64,000 bases of DNA from an uncultured Candidatus Saccharibacteria bacterium (GCA_947253945.1 CAMYAY010000005.1:1-64000), one strand, 5' to 3'. Shown: positions 7,686-17,179, counted from the first letter of the stretch. Numbers and translations: made by a program. The notes: generated from the sequence alone by a model not told the origin.

Positions 7686-9494
7686 CTAATCGTCGTCGCG
7701 CTTCAACATCACCATAAACGCATCAGCAGGAATATCCACCTTGCCAAAGCGCTTCATGCGCTTCTTACCTCTAGCCTGCTTGGCTAATAATTTCTTTTTA
7801 CGTGACACATCACCACCGTACAACGGACCAGTCACATCTTTACGATACGACGACAAATCTTCACGGGCAATAAACTTACCGCCAATTGCTGCCTGCAAAC
7901 TCACCGCAAACTGCTGTCGCGGAATCACTTCCTTTAACTTCTTACAAACTTCCCGCCCTAAGCGCGCCGACTCACTACGATGACACATCAAACTAAGCGC
8001 CGATATCATCTCACCTGCCACATAAAAGTCCACTCGCACCAAATCTTCCGTGCGGTAACCAATCAAATCATAGTTAAACGTACCATAGCCCGCCGTCGCT
8101 GACTTTAATTGGTCATAAAAGTCCGTCAGCAAGTTTGCCATCGGCGCCTCAAAATCAATCACCGCTCGGTCACCAATATAACTCACGTTCTTTTGCAAGC
8201 CGCGCTTCTGCACCACTAACTGAATAATCGTACCCACGTATTCTTTAGGTGCCACTAACTCACCGCCAATCCACGGTTCGGCAATCTCAGCCACTAATGA
8301 CCGGTCGGGCAAATCGCTAGCCGACTCAATATCTAATTCTTCACCGCTATTGAGTAATACATGATAGTTTGTCGACGGATTCGTGACAATTAAATCAAGG
8401 TTGTATTCACGCTCCAATCGTTCGCGCACAATATCCATGTGAAGCAAACCAAGAAAGCCAAGTCGCAAGCCAAACCCCAATACTGGCGAATTCTCTGGTG
8501 TGTAGCGAAGCACTGAGTCGCTCAACGCTAGTTTCTCCACGTCATCCTTCAACTCCTGATAATATTCATTTGAAGTCGGGAAAAATCCGGCGTACACGAA
8601 TGGCTTCACCTCCTTATAGCCTGGTAACGGCTTCACATTCGGGCAGCTCACTTCACCCCGCTCTTCCACTACCTCAGACTTCAGTATCACCGTGTCGCCA
8701 ACCCGCGCCTCGCGCGTAGTCTTTAAGTTAGTCACAATATAACCAATTTCACTAGTATTCAGGGCATCATCCGGCTTCATATCCGGCGCCAAGTGTCCAA
8801 CTTCTAGCGCCAAAGCATTCGCCCCAGTCGCCATCATATGAATTGCCGCCGACTTCGGCAACTTACCGTCCACAACGCGCACGTAAAGCACTACACCACG
8901 GTAATCATCATAATAACTATCAAAAATCAGGGCACGCAACGGCTGGTCGGGCTGGCTAGTTGGCGCCGGCACCTGCGCAATAATTGCATCCATCACCGCT
9001 GCTACATTTTCACCCGTCTTAGCACTCACCTTGATAATATCCGACTCATCGCAGCCGAGCAAATTAACAATTTCCGCCGACACCTTTGGTACATCCGAGG
9101 CGGGCAAGTCAATTTTATTGAGCACTGGGATAATCGTCAACCCAGCATCCATCGCCAAATAAACATTGGTCAGTGTCTGCGCCTGCACACCCTGTGTGGC
9201 ATCCACTACCAGCACCGCACCTTCCACCGCAGCGAGCGAACGCGACACCTCATACGAAAAGTCCACATGCCCCGGTGTATCAATCAGATTAAGGTCGTAG
9301 CCTTTGTAATGCATGCGCACCGGCGACAACTTAATTGTAATACCCTTCTCACGCTCCAAATCCATTGAATCAAGCAGCTGCGATTTCATATCGCGCTTAC
9401 TCACCGTGCCACTCAATTCCATCATCCGGTCAGCCAACGTTGACTTACCGTGGTCAATATGAGCAATAATACAAAAATTCCGAATCGAATCCAT
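7686..9494 (-). CDS. lepA: Elongation factor 4 (LepA)
   Basis: A 602-residue translational GTPase with the complete LepA layout: G1 AHIDHGKSTL, DTPGH, NKIDLP, domains II and III, the EF-G-like domain V and the C-terminal LepA domain ending in RGKKRMKRFGKVDIP. It binds the ribosome and is linked to translation under ionic or cold stress and to subunit biogenesis. The ATG overlaps the stop codon of murJ upstream (TAATG), so it is translationally coupled to murJ in the ftsH-murJ-lepA transcription unit. Confidence 0.97.
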   Translation of the reverse strand: MDSIRNFCIIAHIDHGKSTLADRMMELSGTVSKRDMKSQLLDSMDLEREKGITIKLSPVRMHYKGYDLNLIDTPGHVDFSYEVSRSLAAVEGAVLVVDATQGVQAQTLTNVYLAMDAGLTIIPVLNKIDLPASDVPKVSAEIVNLLGCDESDIIKVSAKTGENVAAVMDAIIAQVPAPTSQPDQPLRALIFDSYYDDYRGVVLYVRVVDGKLPKSAAIHMMATGANALALEVGHLAPDMKPDDALNTSEIGYIVTNLKTTREARVGDTVILKSEVVEERGEVSCPNVKPLPGYKEVKPFVYAGFFPTSNEYYQELKDDVEKLALSDSVLRYTPENSPVLGFGLRLGFLGLLHMDIVRERLEREYNLDLIVTNPSTNYHVLLNSGEELDIESASDLPDRSLVAEIAEPWIGGELVAPKEYVGTIIQLVVQKRGLQKNVSYIGDRAVIDFEAPMANLLTDFYDQLKSATAGYGTFNYDLIGYRTEDLVRVDFYVAGEMISALSLMCHRSESARLGREVCKKLKEVIPRQQFAVSLQAAIGGKFIAREDLSSYRKDVTGPLYGGDVSRKKKLLAKQARGKKRMKRFGKVDIPADAFMVMLKRDDD

Positions 9495-11182
9495 TATTTT
9501 ACCAACATCTTTCTTAGTAGAAGCCGTCGGACATAGCGAATCACCGGCACAATCTCTTCAATGCGCAGTAGATACGACGCGGCGCCATAAACCACACCCG
9601 ACACCATCATAATTAACAGCAGTGGGAAGATTACCATCAGCATGTTCTGATTTTCAAAACGCAAGTTAAAGATTCGCACCATCAGGTAAGTTACTACACC
9701 CATTGCTACCGTAGCCGCCACCATCTTAAAAATGGCCAACCAAAATTTGTGTGTGAAGAGGTTCGGCACCTTACGTAAAATCAGCACAAACAGCGCCACT
9801 AGTTCTAATAGCGCCCAAATTACTTGCGCCCATGCAACGCCCATAATGCCACTATGCAAACCAAACACAAACCATAGTTCCAGTGCCACTGAAATTGAAA
9901 GCGTTACCAAAGAGACTCGAAACGGTGTCTTAGTATCTTGAAAGGCATAAAAACTACGGCTCGCCAAATGAAACACCGAGCGCAAGAAAGTTGCAATACA
10001 CAGAATCCCCAACAAAGTTGCAATTAAACTGTTACCACCGCGGTCAATAATTGACACAATGTAGCCACGCACAAAGAACATACCAATCGCTGTCGGCAGC
10101 GCCAGCCACACAATCGTGCGCAATGTCGAACGCAGCTGCTTTGCAAAACGATCGGTATCACCCGCACCGGCATCATCACTCAGTTGCGGGAAGGCGGCGG
10201 TTGAAATTGCCACACCAATCAAATTAATCGGCATGTTATATAATGTACCCGCCTGCTGATAGGCGCGAATTGTACCATCCACCATACGGCTCGCAAGGTT
10301 CGTATCAATCATCGCGCTGACATAATCCAAACCTTGGTCAGCTGAACGAGTTGGCAAGAGCGATAACACCTTACGAAAGCCGTGATTCTTCCAAAAAATC
10401 TTAAATTGGTAATCAAAGCCTAGGCCCGCTAGACCAAACACTGCCATTACCAGCTGCAACACTGCACCAATCACTACACCAATTGCCACACCCATAATAC
10501 CGCCACCAAATATCTGGTGGCCAAAAATCGTCACGCCATCAGTCAAGAAAAGCGCGCCAATAATAATACCAATGTTATATACAATCGGTGACACGGCGTA
10601 AAACACAAATCGCCCCACCGCCTGCTGCATCGACCCAATCACACTAGCAATTGAAAAAAGAAATGGGTTGATGGCAATCACGCGCATCATACTAGTTGCC
10701 AACACCTGTCCTGATTCCGATAGACCCGGGCCCACCACATAGCGCACTAGCCACGGCGCAAAAATCATAATCAGCACTGAAATAATCAGCGCCATAATAG
10801 CAAAAAAGTTAATCAGCGACGCGCTCATTTGCCAAGCACTCTCGCGTTGGTTCTTTGCCATGCGGGCGTTGAATACCGGAATGAATGTCACCGACAGCGC
10901 ACCACTCACCAGTATTAGATACATAAAGTCAGGGATACTAAAAGCCACCGTATAGGCGTCAATCCCCACTTTATAGGTATCAAGGTACATGGAGTTCAAG
11001 AGGCGGTCGCGATAGATACCAAGCAACGCCGAAATCAGCGTTGAACTCGAAAGGAGGAGCGCCGCCAAACGCACCCCCATTTTTTGATTCGATTTAGCAA
11101 TCGCTACGAGGGCACGGTTGCGCCGGCGTTCATAACTCGCCGTCGCCCGCCGCTTTAATAACTCTCGCAATCGATTGAACAC
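9494..11182 (-). CDS. murJ: Lipid II flippase MurJ
   Basis: A 562-residue multispanning protein of the MviN/MurJ branch of the MOP superfamily, moving lipid II across the cytoplasmic membrane for peptidoglycan synthesis. It shows the first-helix SALLGIYRDRLL region, the SGALSVTFIPVFN motif with its conserved Arg/Lys surroundings, and about 14 hydrophobic segments. A basic N-terminal extension of about 30 residues is longer than in E. coli. The start is GTG 11182, 10 nt after the ftsH stop, so it is in the ftsH operon. Confidence 0.95.
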   Translation of the reverse strand: MFNRLRELLKRRATASYERRRNRALVAIAKSNQKMGVRLAALLLSSSTLISALLGIYRDRLLNSMYLDTYKVGIDAYTVAFSIPDFMYLILVSGALSVTFIPVFNARMAKNQRESAWQMSASLINFFAIMALIISVLIMIFAPWLVRYVVGPGLSESGQVLATSMMRVIAINPFLFSIASVIGSMQQAVGRFVFYAVSPIVYNIGIIIGALFLTDGVTIFGHQIFGGGIMGVAIGVVIGAVLQLVMAVFGLAGLGFDYQFKIFWKNHGFRKVLSLLPTRSADQGLDYVSAMIDTNLASRMVDGTIRAYQQAGTLYNMPINLIGVAISTAAFPQLSDDAGAGDTDRFAKQLRSTLRTIVWLALPTAIGMFFVRGYIVSIIDRGGNSLIATLLGILCIATFLRSVFHLASRSFYAFQDTKTPFRVSLVTLSISVALELWFVFGLHSGIMGVAWAQVIWALLELVALFVLILRKVPNLFTHKFWLAIFKMVAATVAMGVVTYLMVRIFNLRFENQNMLMVIFPLLLIMMVSGVVYGAASYLLRIEEIVPVIRYVRRLLLRKMLVK

Positions 11183-11192
11183 TACTAAGCCC

Positions 11193-13100
11193 CTAATACA
11201 ACTTAGCGGCGTCTGGTAACTTTGCGCCCTTAAATAACTCGGCCACTTGGTCGGCGTCTAAAGTCTCATGTTCCAATAGAGCATCCTTAATCTTCTCAAG
11301 ATACTCACGATTTTCCGTCAACACTAGCTCAGCACGATGTGCCGCTTCATCAATCAACTCGCGCACTTCGTCGTCAATCTCTTGTGCCGTCCGCTCTGAA
11401 TATGGTCGCTCACGGCCCAAGCGATCCATCATGAGACCACCTTCGTCTTCATGGAAAACTTGGTCGCGCAACTTTGTGCCCATACCTTGCTCGATAATCA
11501 TCTCACGCGCCATGCCAGTTGCGGCTCTCAGATCAGAACCAGCACCAGTAGTGATATGGTTAGCGCCATAAATCAGCTTTTCTGCCACACGGCCACCAAG
11601 GGCACGCGCCAAGCTATCCTTATATTCTACCAGTGAAGTATATGGGCGATCTTCGGCTGGCAAAGTCCACGTCACGCCGCCCGTACCACCGCGCGGAATG
11701 ATAGTCACCTTATGGACATTGTCGCTATCCGGCAAAACTTGCGCCACTAGTGCATGGCCACCTTCATGATAAGCCGTCATAATGCGGTCTTTCTCTGACA
11801 TTGGGCGATTCTTGCGCTCTGGACCAATCGCAACCTTTTCAAACGCCTCGGTAACATCAGCATTGCTAATCTTCTTGCGGTTCTCACGCGCCGCTCGAAT
11901 TGCTGCCTCGTTTGCGATATTAGCCAAGTCAGCACCAGATGAACCAGTAGTTTTAGCTGCCAAGGCATCAAGGTCAACGTCGTCTTCGGTCGGCTTATTC
12001 TTAAAGTGTACATTTAAGATAGCCAAACGGTCACGCCGTTCTGGCAAGGTAATATTCACCCGACGGTCAAACCGACCAGGACGGAGAAGGGCGGGGTCTA
12101 GTACATCAACACGGTTGGTTGCTGCTAGTACAATTACATTCTGCTCCTTATCAAAGCCATCCATCTCCACCAATATCTGGTTGAGAGTCTGCTCGCGTTC
12201 ATCATGACCACCACCCATGCCGCTACCGCGCCGGCGACCAACAGCATCGATTTCATCGATAAAGATAATACATGGGGCATTACGCTTCGCCTTGTCGAAC
12301 AAATCACGCACACGCGAAGCACCAACACCAACAAACATTTCCACAAATTCTGAACCAGAAATTGAGAAGAATGGCACCCCCGCTTCACCGGCTACAGCGC
12401 GCGCTAGCATCGTCTTACCAGTTCCTGGAGGGCCGACCAGCAACACACCCTTTGGAATCCGCGCACCAACTTGGCGGAACTTCTTTGGGTGACGCAAAAA
12501 GTCAACAACCTCAGTTAAATCTTGCTTGGCATTTTCATTACCAGCAATTGAGCTAAACCGCGTATCAGCCTTACTGCTCTCGTAAAGTTTGGCGCGACTC
12601 TTACCAAAGCCAATTGAATTATTATTCTGTGCCCCGGCTTGGCGCATCATCCACACAAAGAAGACGAATACCACCAGTGTTGGCACCACAAGCATAGCAA
12701 TATTCCAAATTACATCACCACTATGGTCGGCCGGCTTCACTTCATACTGCACGCGCTTAATATCCAAGCCCTGTTCCGAGGCCGAAGCGCCAGTCGGAAT
12801 ACGAGAATAGAAGCTCGGCATTGCCTCCGGCTTACCATCTTTGCCGCGCATGGTCACCGAGAGTTCGGCGCCCTGCTCTTTAATCTTTGCCACCTTGCCA
12901 TCATTGACGTTACGTACTAAGTCAGTAAACGACATCTCCTTCACGCTGCTTCGAACGCCAAGCGACTTCGCCACCAGCCCAATTAGCGCCGCCAAAATCA
13001 AGCAAAAAATAATCGTCTTAATAAAGCGGCCAACCCCGCCGCCGCGATTATTACGATGCGGCCGCTTGGTTATCTTTATTTTTCTACCATTAGAATCCAT
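11193..13100 (-). CDS. ftsH: ATP-dependent zinc metalloprotease FtsH
   Basis: A 635-residue membrane protease with the normal domain order: two N-terminal transmembrane helices flanking a periplasmic-type segment (about 25-165), an AAA+ domain with GPPGTGKT, pore loop SEFVEMFVGVGASRVRDLF, Walker B FIDEID and an Arg-finger SRH, then the M41 peptidase with zinc site HEGGH and the downstream Asp region. It degrades damaged membrane proteins and regulatory proteins. TAATAT ends 6 nt before the ATG, so the mRNA is probably leaderless. First gene of the ftsH-murJ-lepA run. Confidence 0.97.
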   Translation of the reverse strand: MDSNGRKIKITKRPHRNNRGGGVGRFIKTIIFCLILAALIGLVAKSLGVRSSVKEMSFTDLVRNVNDGKVAKIKEQGAELSVTMRGKDGKPEAMPSFYSRIPTGASASEQGLDIKRVQYEVKPADHSGDVIWNIAMLVVPTLVVFVFFVWMMRQAGAQNNNSIGFGKSRAKLYESSKADTRFSSIAGNENAKQDLTEVVDFLRHPKKFRQVGARIPKGVLLVGPPGTGKTMLARAVAGEAGVPFFSISGSEFVEMFVGVGASRVRDLFDKAKRNAPCIIFIDEIDAVGRRRGSGMGGGHDEREQTLNQILVEMDGFDKEQNVIVLAATNRVDVLDPALLRPGRFDRRVNITLPERRDRLAILNVHFKNKPTEDDVDLDALAAKTTGSSGADLANIANEAAIRAARENRKKISNADVTEAFEKVAIGPERKNRPMSEKDRIMTAYHEGGHALVAQVLPDSDNVHKVTIIPRGGTGGVTWTLPAEDRPYTSLVEYKDSLARALGGRVAEKLIYGANHITTGAGSDLRAATGMAREMIIEQGMGTKLRDQVFHEDEGGLMMDRLGRERPYSERTAQEIDDEVRELIDEAAHRAELVLTENREYLEKIKDALLEHETLDADQVAELFKGAKLPDAAKLY

Positions 13101-13126
13101 AATTCTATATTAGCATAAACCACCAA

Positions 13127-14005
13127 TTACTGCACCACCAAATACAATTCTTTGGTGGTCACGCGCGCCCTAATTTTACCAACTTGATATCGCTTACTAG
13201 GCTGCGCCGTTCGCGCAAACTGAAGTAGTTCCATTAGCTGCGGACGAGTTAATTGCGCCGCCGTTATCTGCCGCAGTACTTCTAACGCCACCACGTCCGA
13301 CCACATAATTAAATCATAGCGCCTTAATACCAAATCATCATCGGAGCGCCGTACAGAACGTTGCACTAAATCTGCCACCAACTGCTCAATCTCCTGCTTC
13401 AATTTAACTTGCCGCCGATAAAGTTTTAGCCAAGCTTGACACTGGTCGACAGTTAGACCAGCTAACCGGTACCGCACGCGATTGCGTAAATAGTGCAGGG
13501 AAGTATTAGTCTGGTCCTCATGCCAAGGCAAATCATGTTCCAGCGCCTCGCAAATTAATTCAAATTTAGGGCAGGAGAGCAGGGGACGCACTGCCCCGCC
13601 CAGCGGCGCAATTCCCCGCCACCCTGTACCACGTATCAAGTTGATGACCATCGTCTCAACTAAATCGTTCAAGTGGTGTGCCGTCACCAGCTCGGCATGT
13701 TCTTGAGCGCAAACCGATCGTAGAAACTGATACCGTCGAGCCCGCGCCTCTGCTTCACTGGTCTGCGGCGTCAAATCTGCCGTCGCTAAATAAAATCTCA
13801 CTCCATATTGCTGCGCTAAACGTGCTACAAACTGGGCATCTTTATGCGACGCCTCGCCTCGAATTCCGTGGTCAAAGTGCGCCACGATAAAATCACGCGG
13901 CCAAGTTGCATCCGGTAAATACTGTCCGCGCCACTTAGCTTGCGCCGCGCGCGCCAACAGTACCACTGAATCAACCCCACCCGACACGGCTAACACGTAT
14001 TTCAT
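13127..14005 (-). CDS. tilS: tRNA(Ile)-lysidine synthase, short form
   Basis: A 292-residue N-type ATP pyrophosphatase with the SGGVDS PP-loop at the N-terminus (AVSGGVDSVVLL), HFDHGIRGEASHKD and TAHHLNDLVET, all diagnostic for TilS. It converts C34 of tRNA-Ile2(CAU) to lysidine so that it reads AUA. The large C-terminal RNA-binding domains of E. coli TilS (432 residues) are absent, as in short TilS enzymes such as that of Aquifex. A likely substrate tRNA is encoded at 56909-56984. TAAAAT ends 6 nt before the ATG. It follows in the same direction as, but upstream of, the ftsH run. Confidence 0.94.
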   Translation of the reverse strand: MKYVLAVSGGVDSVVLLARAAQAKWRGQYLPDATWPRDFIVAHFDHGIRGEASHKDAQFVARLAQQYGVRFYLATADLTPQTSEAEARARRYQFLRSVCAQEHAELVTAHHLNDLVETMVINLIRGTGWRGIAPLGGAVRPLLSCPKFELICEALEHDLPWHEDQTNTSLHYLRNRVRYRLAGLTVDQCQAWLKLYRRQVKLKQEIEQLVADLVQRSVRRSDDDLVLRRYDLIMWSDVVALEVLRQITAAQLTRPQLMELLQFARTAQPSKRYQVGKIRARVTTKELYLVVQ

Positions 14006-14038
14006 ATCTCTATTTTACCACCCAATTACACAACAGTC

Positions 14039-14067
14039 TTGACAAATTGTCCATTTTTTGCTAGTAT
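14039..14067 (+). promoter_or_regulatory. Consensus sigma-70-type promoter for the 66-residue gene
   Basis: A perfect TTGACA (14039-14044), a 17-bp spacer and TAGTAT (14062-14067), with an overlapping TATATA. This is among the best -35/-10 pairs in the window. Confidence 0.75.
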
Positions 14068-14102
14068 ATAAACATTAAATTAATAAACAAATAGCGAGAA
14101 AT

Positions 14103-14303
14103 ATGAAATCAATTAACACCCTACCAACCATCACCCCAAATAATGTTGACGCCAAGACCCGCCGCCGCTTCGGTCGCTTCGTTAGCCGCCAGCTACGACA
14201 GCTCGAACACGACCCCGCCAATGACGATATCGACCAAATCTACCGCGAAATCAAAGCTGCGCAAACTGTCGCCGTCCGCGCCTTAGCTGCCAGATGCCGC
14301 TAA
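14103..14303 (+). CDS. Small basic protein, unrecognised
   Basis: A 66-residue protein rich in Arg, with a hydrophilic N-terminus and a central KTRRRFGRFVSRQLRQLE amphipathic stretch, then an acidic patch and a final AVRALAARCR. It is not recognised. No signal peptide or membrane segment is visible. The strong promoter at 14039-14067 and a leader of about 30 nt with weak ribosome-binding similarity (GCGAGA) argue that it is expressed. Base composition and codon choice match neighbouring genes. The basic helices would suit nucleic-acid or ribosome binding, which is only a guess. Confidence 0.6.
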   Translation: MKSINTLPTITPNNVDAKTRRRFGRFVSRQLRQLEHDPANDDIDQIYREIKAAQTVAVRALAARCR

Positions 14304-14527
14304 ATCTCAGTAACATAATCCCGATAAAGAAAACCCCTGGCATTAAACCAAGGGTAATACTGATAGAGGAAGACGTAATTATCGCCAGACACGCCACTAT
14401 AAAATACTTCCTTGTCTAGACCGTCCTGCCAAGATGAATTTAACGCAGTTAGCTTATCGTCAATTTCACGACGCAACACATCATAACGCGACGTTCCATG
14501 TATTAGTTTAATACATTTTGTTTGCAT
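14300..14527 (-). CDS. Small hypothetical protein
   Basis: A 75-residue reading frame, convergent with and overlapping the stop of the 66-residue gene by 4 nt. It is polar with an aromatic C-terminal half (VFLYQYYPWFNARGF) and a charged middle (DVLRREIDD). An upstream in-frame ATG at 14560 would place the start inside the promoter zone of tRNA-Met. No clear ribosome binding site was found. The amino acid composition is protein-like, but the evidence is weak. Confidence 0.4.
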   Translation of the reverse strand: MQTKCIKLIHGTSRYDVLRREIDDKLTALNSSWQDGLDKEVFYSGVSGDNYVFLYQYYPWFNARGFLYRDYVTEI

Positions 14528-14567
14528 TATGACGGGTGGTTTGTTATAATAATTAAGCATGTAAGTT

Positions 14568-14644
14568 GGCTCCGTAGCTCAGCTGGTTAGAGCACGAGAC
14601 TCATAAGCTCGGGGTCGCTGGTTCGAGCCCAGCCGGCGCCACCA
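14568..14644 (+). tRNA. tRNA-Met (CAU), elongator
   Basis: Acceptor GGCTCCG pairs with CGGCGCC except one T-C mismatch at pair 4-69. The anticodon stem CGAGA/GCTCG closes CTCATAA (one mismatched pair), the T-arm is GCTGG TTCGAGC CCAGC, and ACCA is encoded. The D-loop and the GGGGTC variable region resemble elongator tRNA-Met more than tRNA-Ile2. TATAAT at 14545-14550 lies upstream. Confidence 0.85.
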
Positions 14645-14693
14645 ATGCATTGCATTTAACAATTTACAACTATATGTTATAATATAGTTATAT

Positions 14694-14771
14694 CGCGGGG
14701 TGGAGCAGCCTGGTTAGCTCGCTTGGCTCATAACCAAGAGGTCGTTAGTTCAAATCTGACCCCCGCTACCA
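14694..14771 (+). tRNA. Initiator tRNA-fMet (CAU)
   Basis: It has the initiator signature CGCGGGGTGGAGCAGCCTGG and the unpaired first position (C1 opposite T72). The anticodon loop is CTCATAA. The anticodon stem CTTGG/CCAAG keeps two of the three conserved G-C pairs; pair 29-41 is T-A instead of G-C. ACCA is encoded. An extended -10, TGTTATAAT (hexamer at 14678-14683), precedes it. Confidence 0.93.
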
Positions 14772-14781
14772 AGATATTATT

Positions 14782-14840
14782 ACCCCTCTTATCAGAGGGG
14801 TTTATTTTTTATTTTTTATTTTTTATTTTTTTTATTTTTC
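14782..14840 (+). terminator. Terminator after tRNA-fMet with long T-rich tail
   Basis: CCCCTC (14783-14788), 6-nt loop, GAGGGG (14795-14800), then TTTATTTTTTATTTTTT continuing to about 14840. Confidence 0.85.
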
Positions 14841-14851
14841 GTCTCCAACAA

Positions 14852-14878
14852 AAACACCCCCTATCACAGGGGGTGTTT
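14852..14878 (-). terminator. Terminator of the minor pilin operon
   Basis: ACACCCCC/GGGGGTGT stem (14854-14861 with 14869-14876), 7-nt loop, followed on the minus strand by TTTTTG. It lies just past the stop codon of the 472-residue gene. Confidence 0.85.
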
Positions 14879-14882
14879 AATA

Positions 14883-16301
14883 TTACTCGCCTGACGACTT
14901 ACAATAAATCTCTCCCTTATTGCGCTTAATCACCAAATTCTTACAAATATCGCCCTTGGTTTCAATCGCATACTCTGGCCACCAGTTACCCAGGCCAGTC
15001 TTATCCTGATTAACCGGCTCAACGCGAGCATGAATACGTACATATGACTCAGCCGACTTACCAGTTACATCAACTGACGGCTGCACACCATCAAACCATA
15101 GCGGTTTATCGTACTTATCATAAGCCGTAACGCGAAAGTGCGTACTACCGTAAACGGAGTTCACGCGCAAGAACCAATCGTGGCCCGCTTCATCGGTGTC
15201 AAACAGCTTAGCATCACTAAATTGGAACGCTACAGCACAAGCATACGTACCGTTGCCATTACCATCAGGCTTACACACTACACCAGCTAGCGGTGGGTGT
15301 TTACTCTTATTTGGTTCGGTAGACATCTTGTAGTCTTCAATTTTAAGTGGTCGACCAACAGACTTTAGATCACTATCATCCTCGTGTGGCGTTGGATTTA
15401 CTACTGTAATAGTTTCATCAACATTAACACCAGATACATTTTTACGCTCACCTTCATCTGTTTTTTGGGAAGTTGGACGCAACGTAATTGCTCGGCTATC
15501 GTTAAGCATGTCATCAAGCTTGATTTTATGTTTAGCTACTGGCACAAACTGTGCACGTAACACCGCCGGGCGCACACCGTCTCTAGTAGCAGCCCACTCG
15601 CTCAGTTGTGGCAAAGTCACATTGCCAAGCGACTGGATTGGCATACCATCGCCTTCAGGCTTATCACTGATATCATGCCACGAAATAATAATTGTCTTAG
15701 CTTTAGTGCGACGACGGTCATCGTTAACTAATCTCAAAGGCACCACTACCGACCGACCGCCCGTACTCATATCAAGCAATGCGCCCTCATAACTTCGTGT
15801 TAAAGTATTAATCTTCAGGCACTGGTAATACTGTAGATTCTCTTTATTCTTATCTATGGCAGAATCAGCCTTTCCACCGGCATAACGCTTACCCACCGGC
15901 ACCAAGAGATTACCGCTATTATCATGTTCAAAATTAAGATTAAAGCCGTCATCAGTACTGTTCATGTCTTCCATTTTATTAAGTAAACCATTACAGTTCT
16001 GATCTTTTGTAGCCATCGTTTTATTCGTAGAGTACATGACATCACACCTTCTATAAGCTACTGACTTTTTATCGATGTGCCCAAAATCATTCATATAACA
16101 ATACTTCAAGAATCGCTTCGCGTCTTCAACACCAGACTCAGCTGCCGCGCGAGCATTATAACTCAAAGTATCGTTTTTTGAATTACGCACCGTATTAACC
16201 ATTACATACGACAAACCAATCGCTAGCACCGAAAACACCGCCGTAAAAATGCCCACCATTAGCATTGCTACTTCACCAGATTCTGCCTGACGTTTTATCA
16301 T
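14883..16301 (-). CDS. PilX-like pilus assembly protein
   Basis: A 472-residue protein whose N-terminus (EVAMLMVGIFTAVFSVLAIG, about residues 9-28) is a hydrophobic pilin-like helix followed by YNARAAAESGVEDAKRFL, the usual start of PilX/GspK-like minor pilins, where the helix ends in Ala-rich AESG repeats. The rest is a large, polar, extracytoplasmic region with several Cys residues. Such proteins sit at the pilus tip and prime assembly. Last gene of a four-gene minor pilin operon, overlapping its upstream neighbour by 4 nt. The large size, more than twice normal for PilX, suggests a specialised tip domain (inference). Confidence 0.75.
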   Translation of the reverse strand: MIKRQAESGEVAMLMVGIFTAVFSVLAIGLSYVMVNTVRNSKNDTLSYNARAAAESGVEDAKRFLKYCYMNDFGHIDKKSVAYRRCDVMYSTNKTMATKDQNCNGLLNKMEDMNSTDDGFNLNFEHDNSGNLLVPVGKRYAGGKADSAIDKNKENLQYYQCLKINTLTRSYEGALLDMSTGGRSVVVPLRLVNDDRRRTKAKTIIISWHDISDKPEGDGMPIQSLGNVTLPQLSEWAATRDGVRPAVLRAQFVPVAKHKIKLDDMLNDSRAITLRPTSQKTDEGERKNVSGVNVDETITVVNPTPHEDDSDLKSVGRPLKIEDYKMSTEPNKSKHPPLAGVVCKPDGNGNGTYACAVAFQFSDAKLFDTDEAGHDWFLRVNSVYGSTHFRVTAYDKYDKPLWFDGVQPSVDVTGKSAESYVRIHARVEPVNQDKTGLGNWWPEYAIETKGDICKNLVIKRNKGEIYCKSSGE

Positions 16302-17179
16302 CGAATCACCCCCTTCTCGTATACTATTATATCAAGCACAGTATTAGCGCAAAATTGTCCTTTATTTGGCTTAAATCCATCATTTTCATCCCTAATGCCG
16401 TTATGATTCTTGTCAACCCAGTCACCACACTGCCAACTACTACCTTCTAGCTTCTTGCTGTCATCTTCATTATCGCGTAGCACAGTCCACTTTGAAGCAC
16501 CATTATCATATTTTACTAGTGTTGGTGCATTAGCCCCTTCCGTCGAAATCATCCCTTTGATACTCAAAATTGGCACTATACGCTCCAACTCCGACAATGT
16601 TTTGCCACCCGTATTACGATACTCACCCTGCGTTACCTTCATTGATTGCAATGCTACTCCCGTACTTAATAAAACCTGGACATTGGTATCGTCAATTTTT
16701 GGTTGTAAAAGCTCTTCAGGCTTTATTTTCTTACTAAATTTCTTTACGCCAAACGGCAAGCAATATTTTTTAGTTAAGTCTAAAATCCGCACCAATTTCA
16801 ATGGCACACCGGGCGCATCGCTAAAATGATTCAGCAATGATTTATAGCCAGCTACACTACTGCCAGCCTCGCGTAATTGAGATTCCGTATTCCACAAATA
16901 ACTTACGCCATTACTGCACAACCGATGCGTACCATTATCATCCGACAAGACAATCGACCGACCAGCAAATCGCACCGAATCAGAAATATCAAGACGCATT
17001 TGGCGCACTGCTTGGTCAACTTTACCCAACCAAATACCTTTATTATAAGTACCAAATAACGCCATTAAAGAAGCAGTTAAGAAAATAATGGTAAAAGCAA
17101 TAAACAACAAAGACATCGAAACTTCAATTATCGTAAAACCCGATTCGGATTCATGCCGTGTATCACGAAATATCATCAT
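16298..17179 (-). CDS. Minor pilin with class III signal (PilW-like position)
   Basis: A 293-residue prepilin. After a short charged leader (RHESESG) comes the prepilin peptidase site G|FTIIEVSMSLL and a hydrophobic helix of about 22 residues. The remainder is a globular domain with Cys residues near the C-terminus. Glu5 of the mature protein, needed for pilin assembly, is present. The stop/start overlaps with both neighbours (4 nt each) indicate translational coupling in the minor pilin operon. Exact orthology to PilW/GspJ cannot be settled from sequence reading. Confidence 0.8.
   Translation of the reverse strand: MMIFRDTRHESESGFTIIEVSMSLLFIAFTIIFLTASLMALFGTYNKGIWLGKVDQAVRQMRLDISDSVRFAGRSIVLSDDNGTHRLCSNGVSYLWNTESQLREAGSSVAGYKSLLNHFSDAPGVPLKLVRILDLTKKYCLPFGVKKFSKKIKPEELLQPKIDDTNVQVLLSTGVALQSMKVTQGEYRNTGGKTLSELERIVPILSIKGMISTEGANAPTLVKYDNGASKWTVLRDNEDDSKKLEGSSWQCGDWVDKNHNGIRDENDGFKPNKGQFCANTVLDIIVYEKGVIR

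Noticed and set aside
14801..14850. T-rich tract as a phase-variable repeat
   Set aside because: It is the tail of the tRNA-fMet terminator, outside any coding region.
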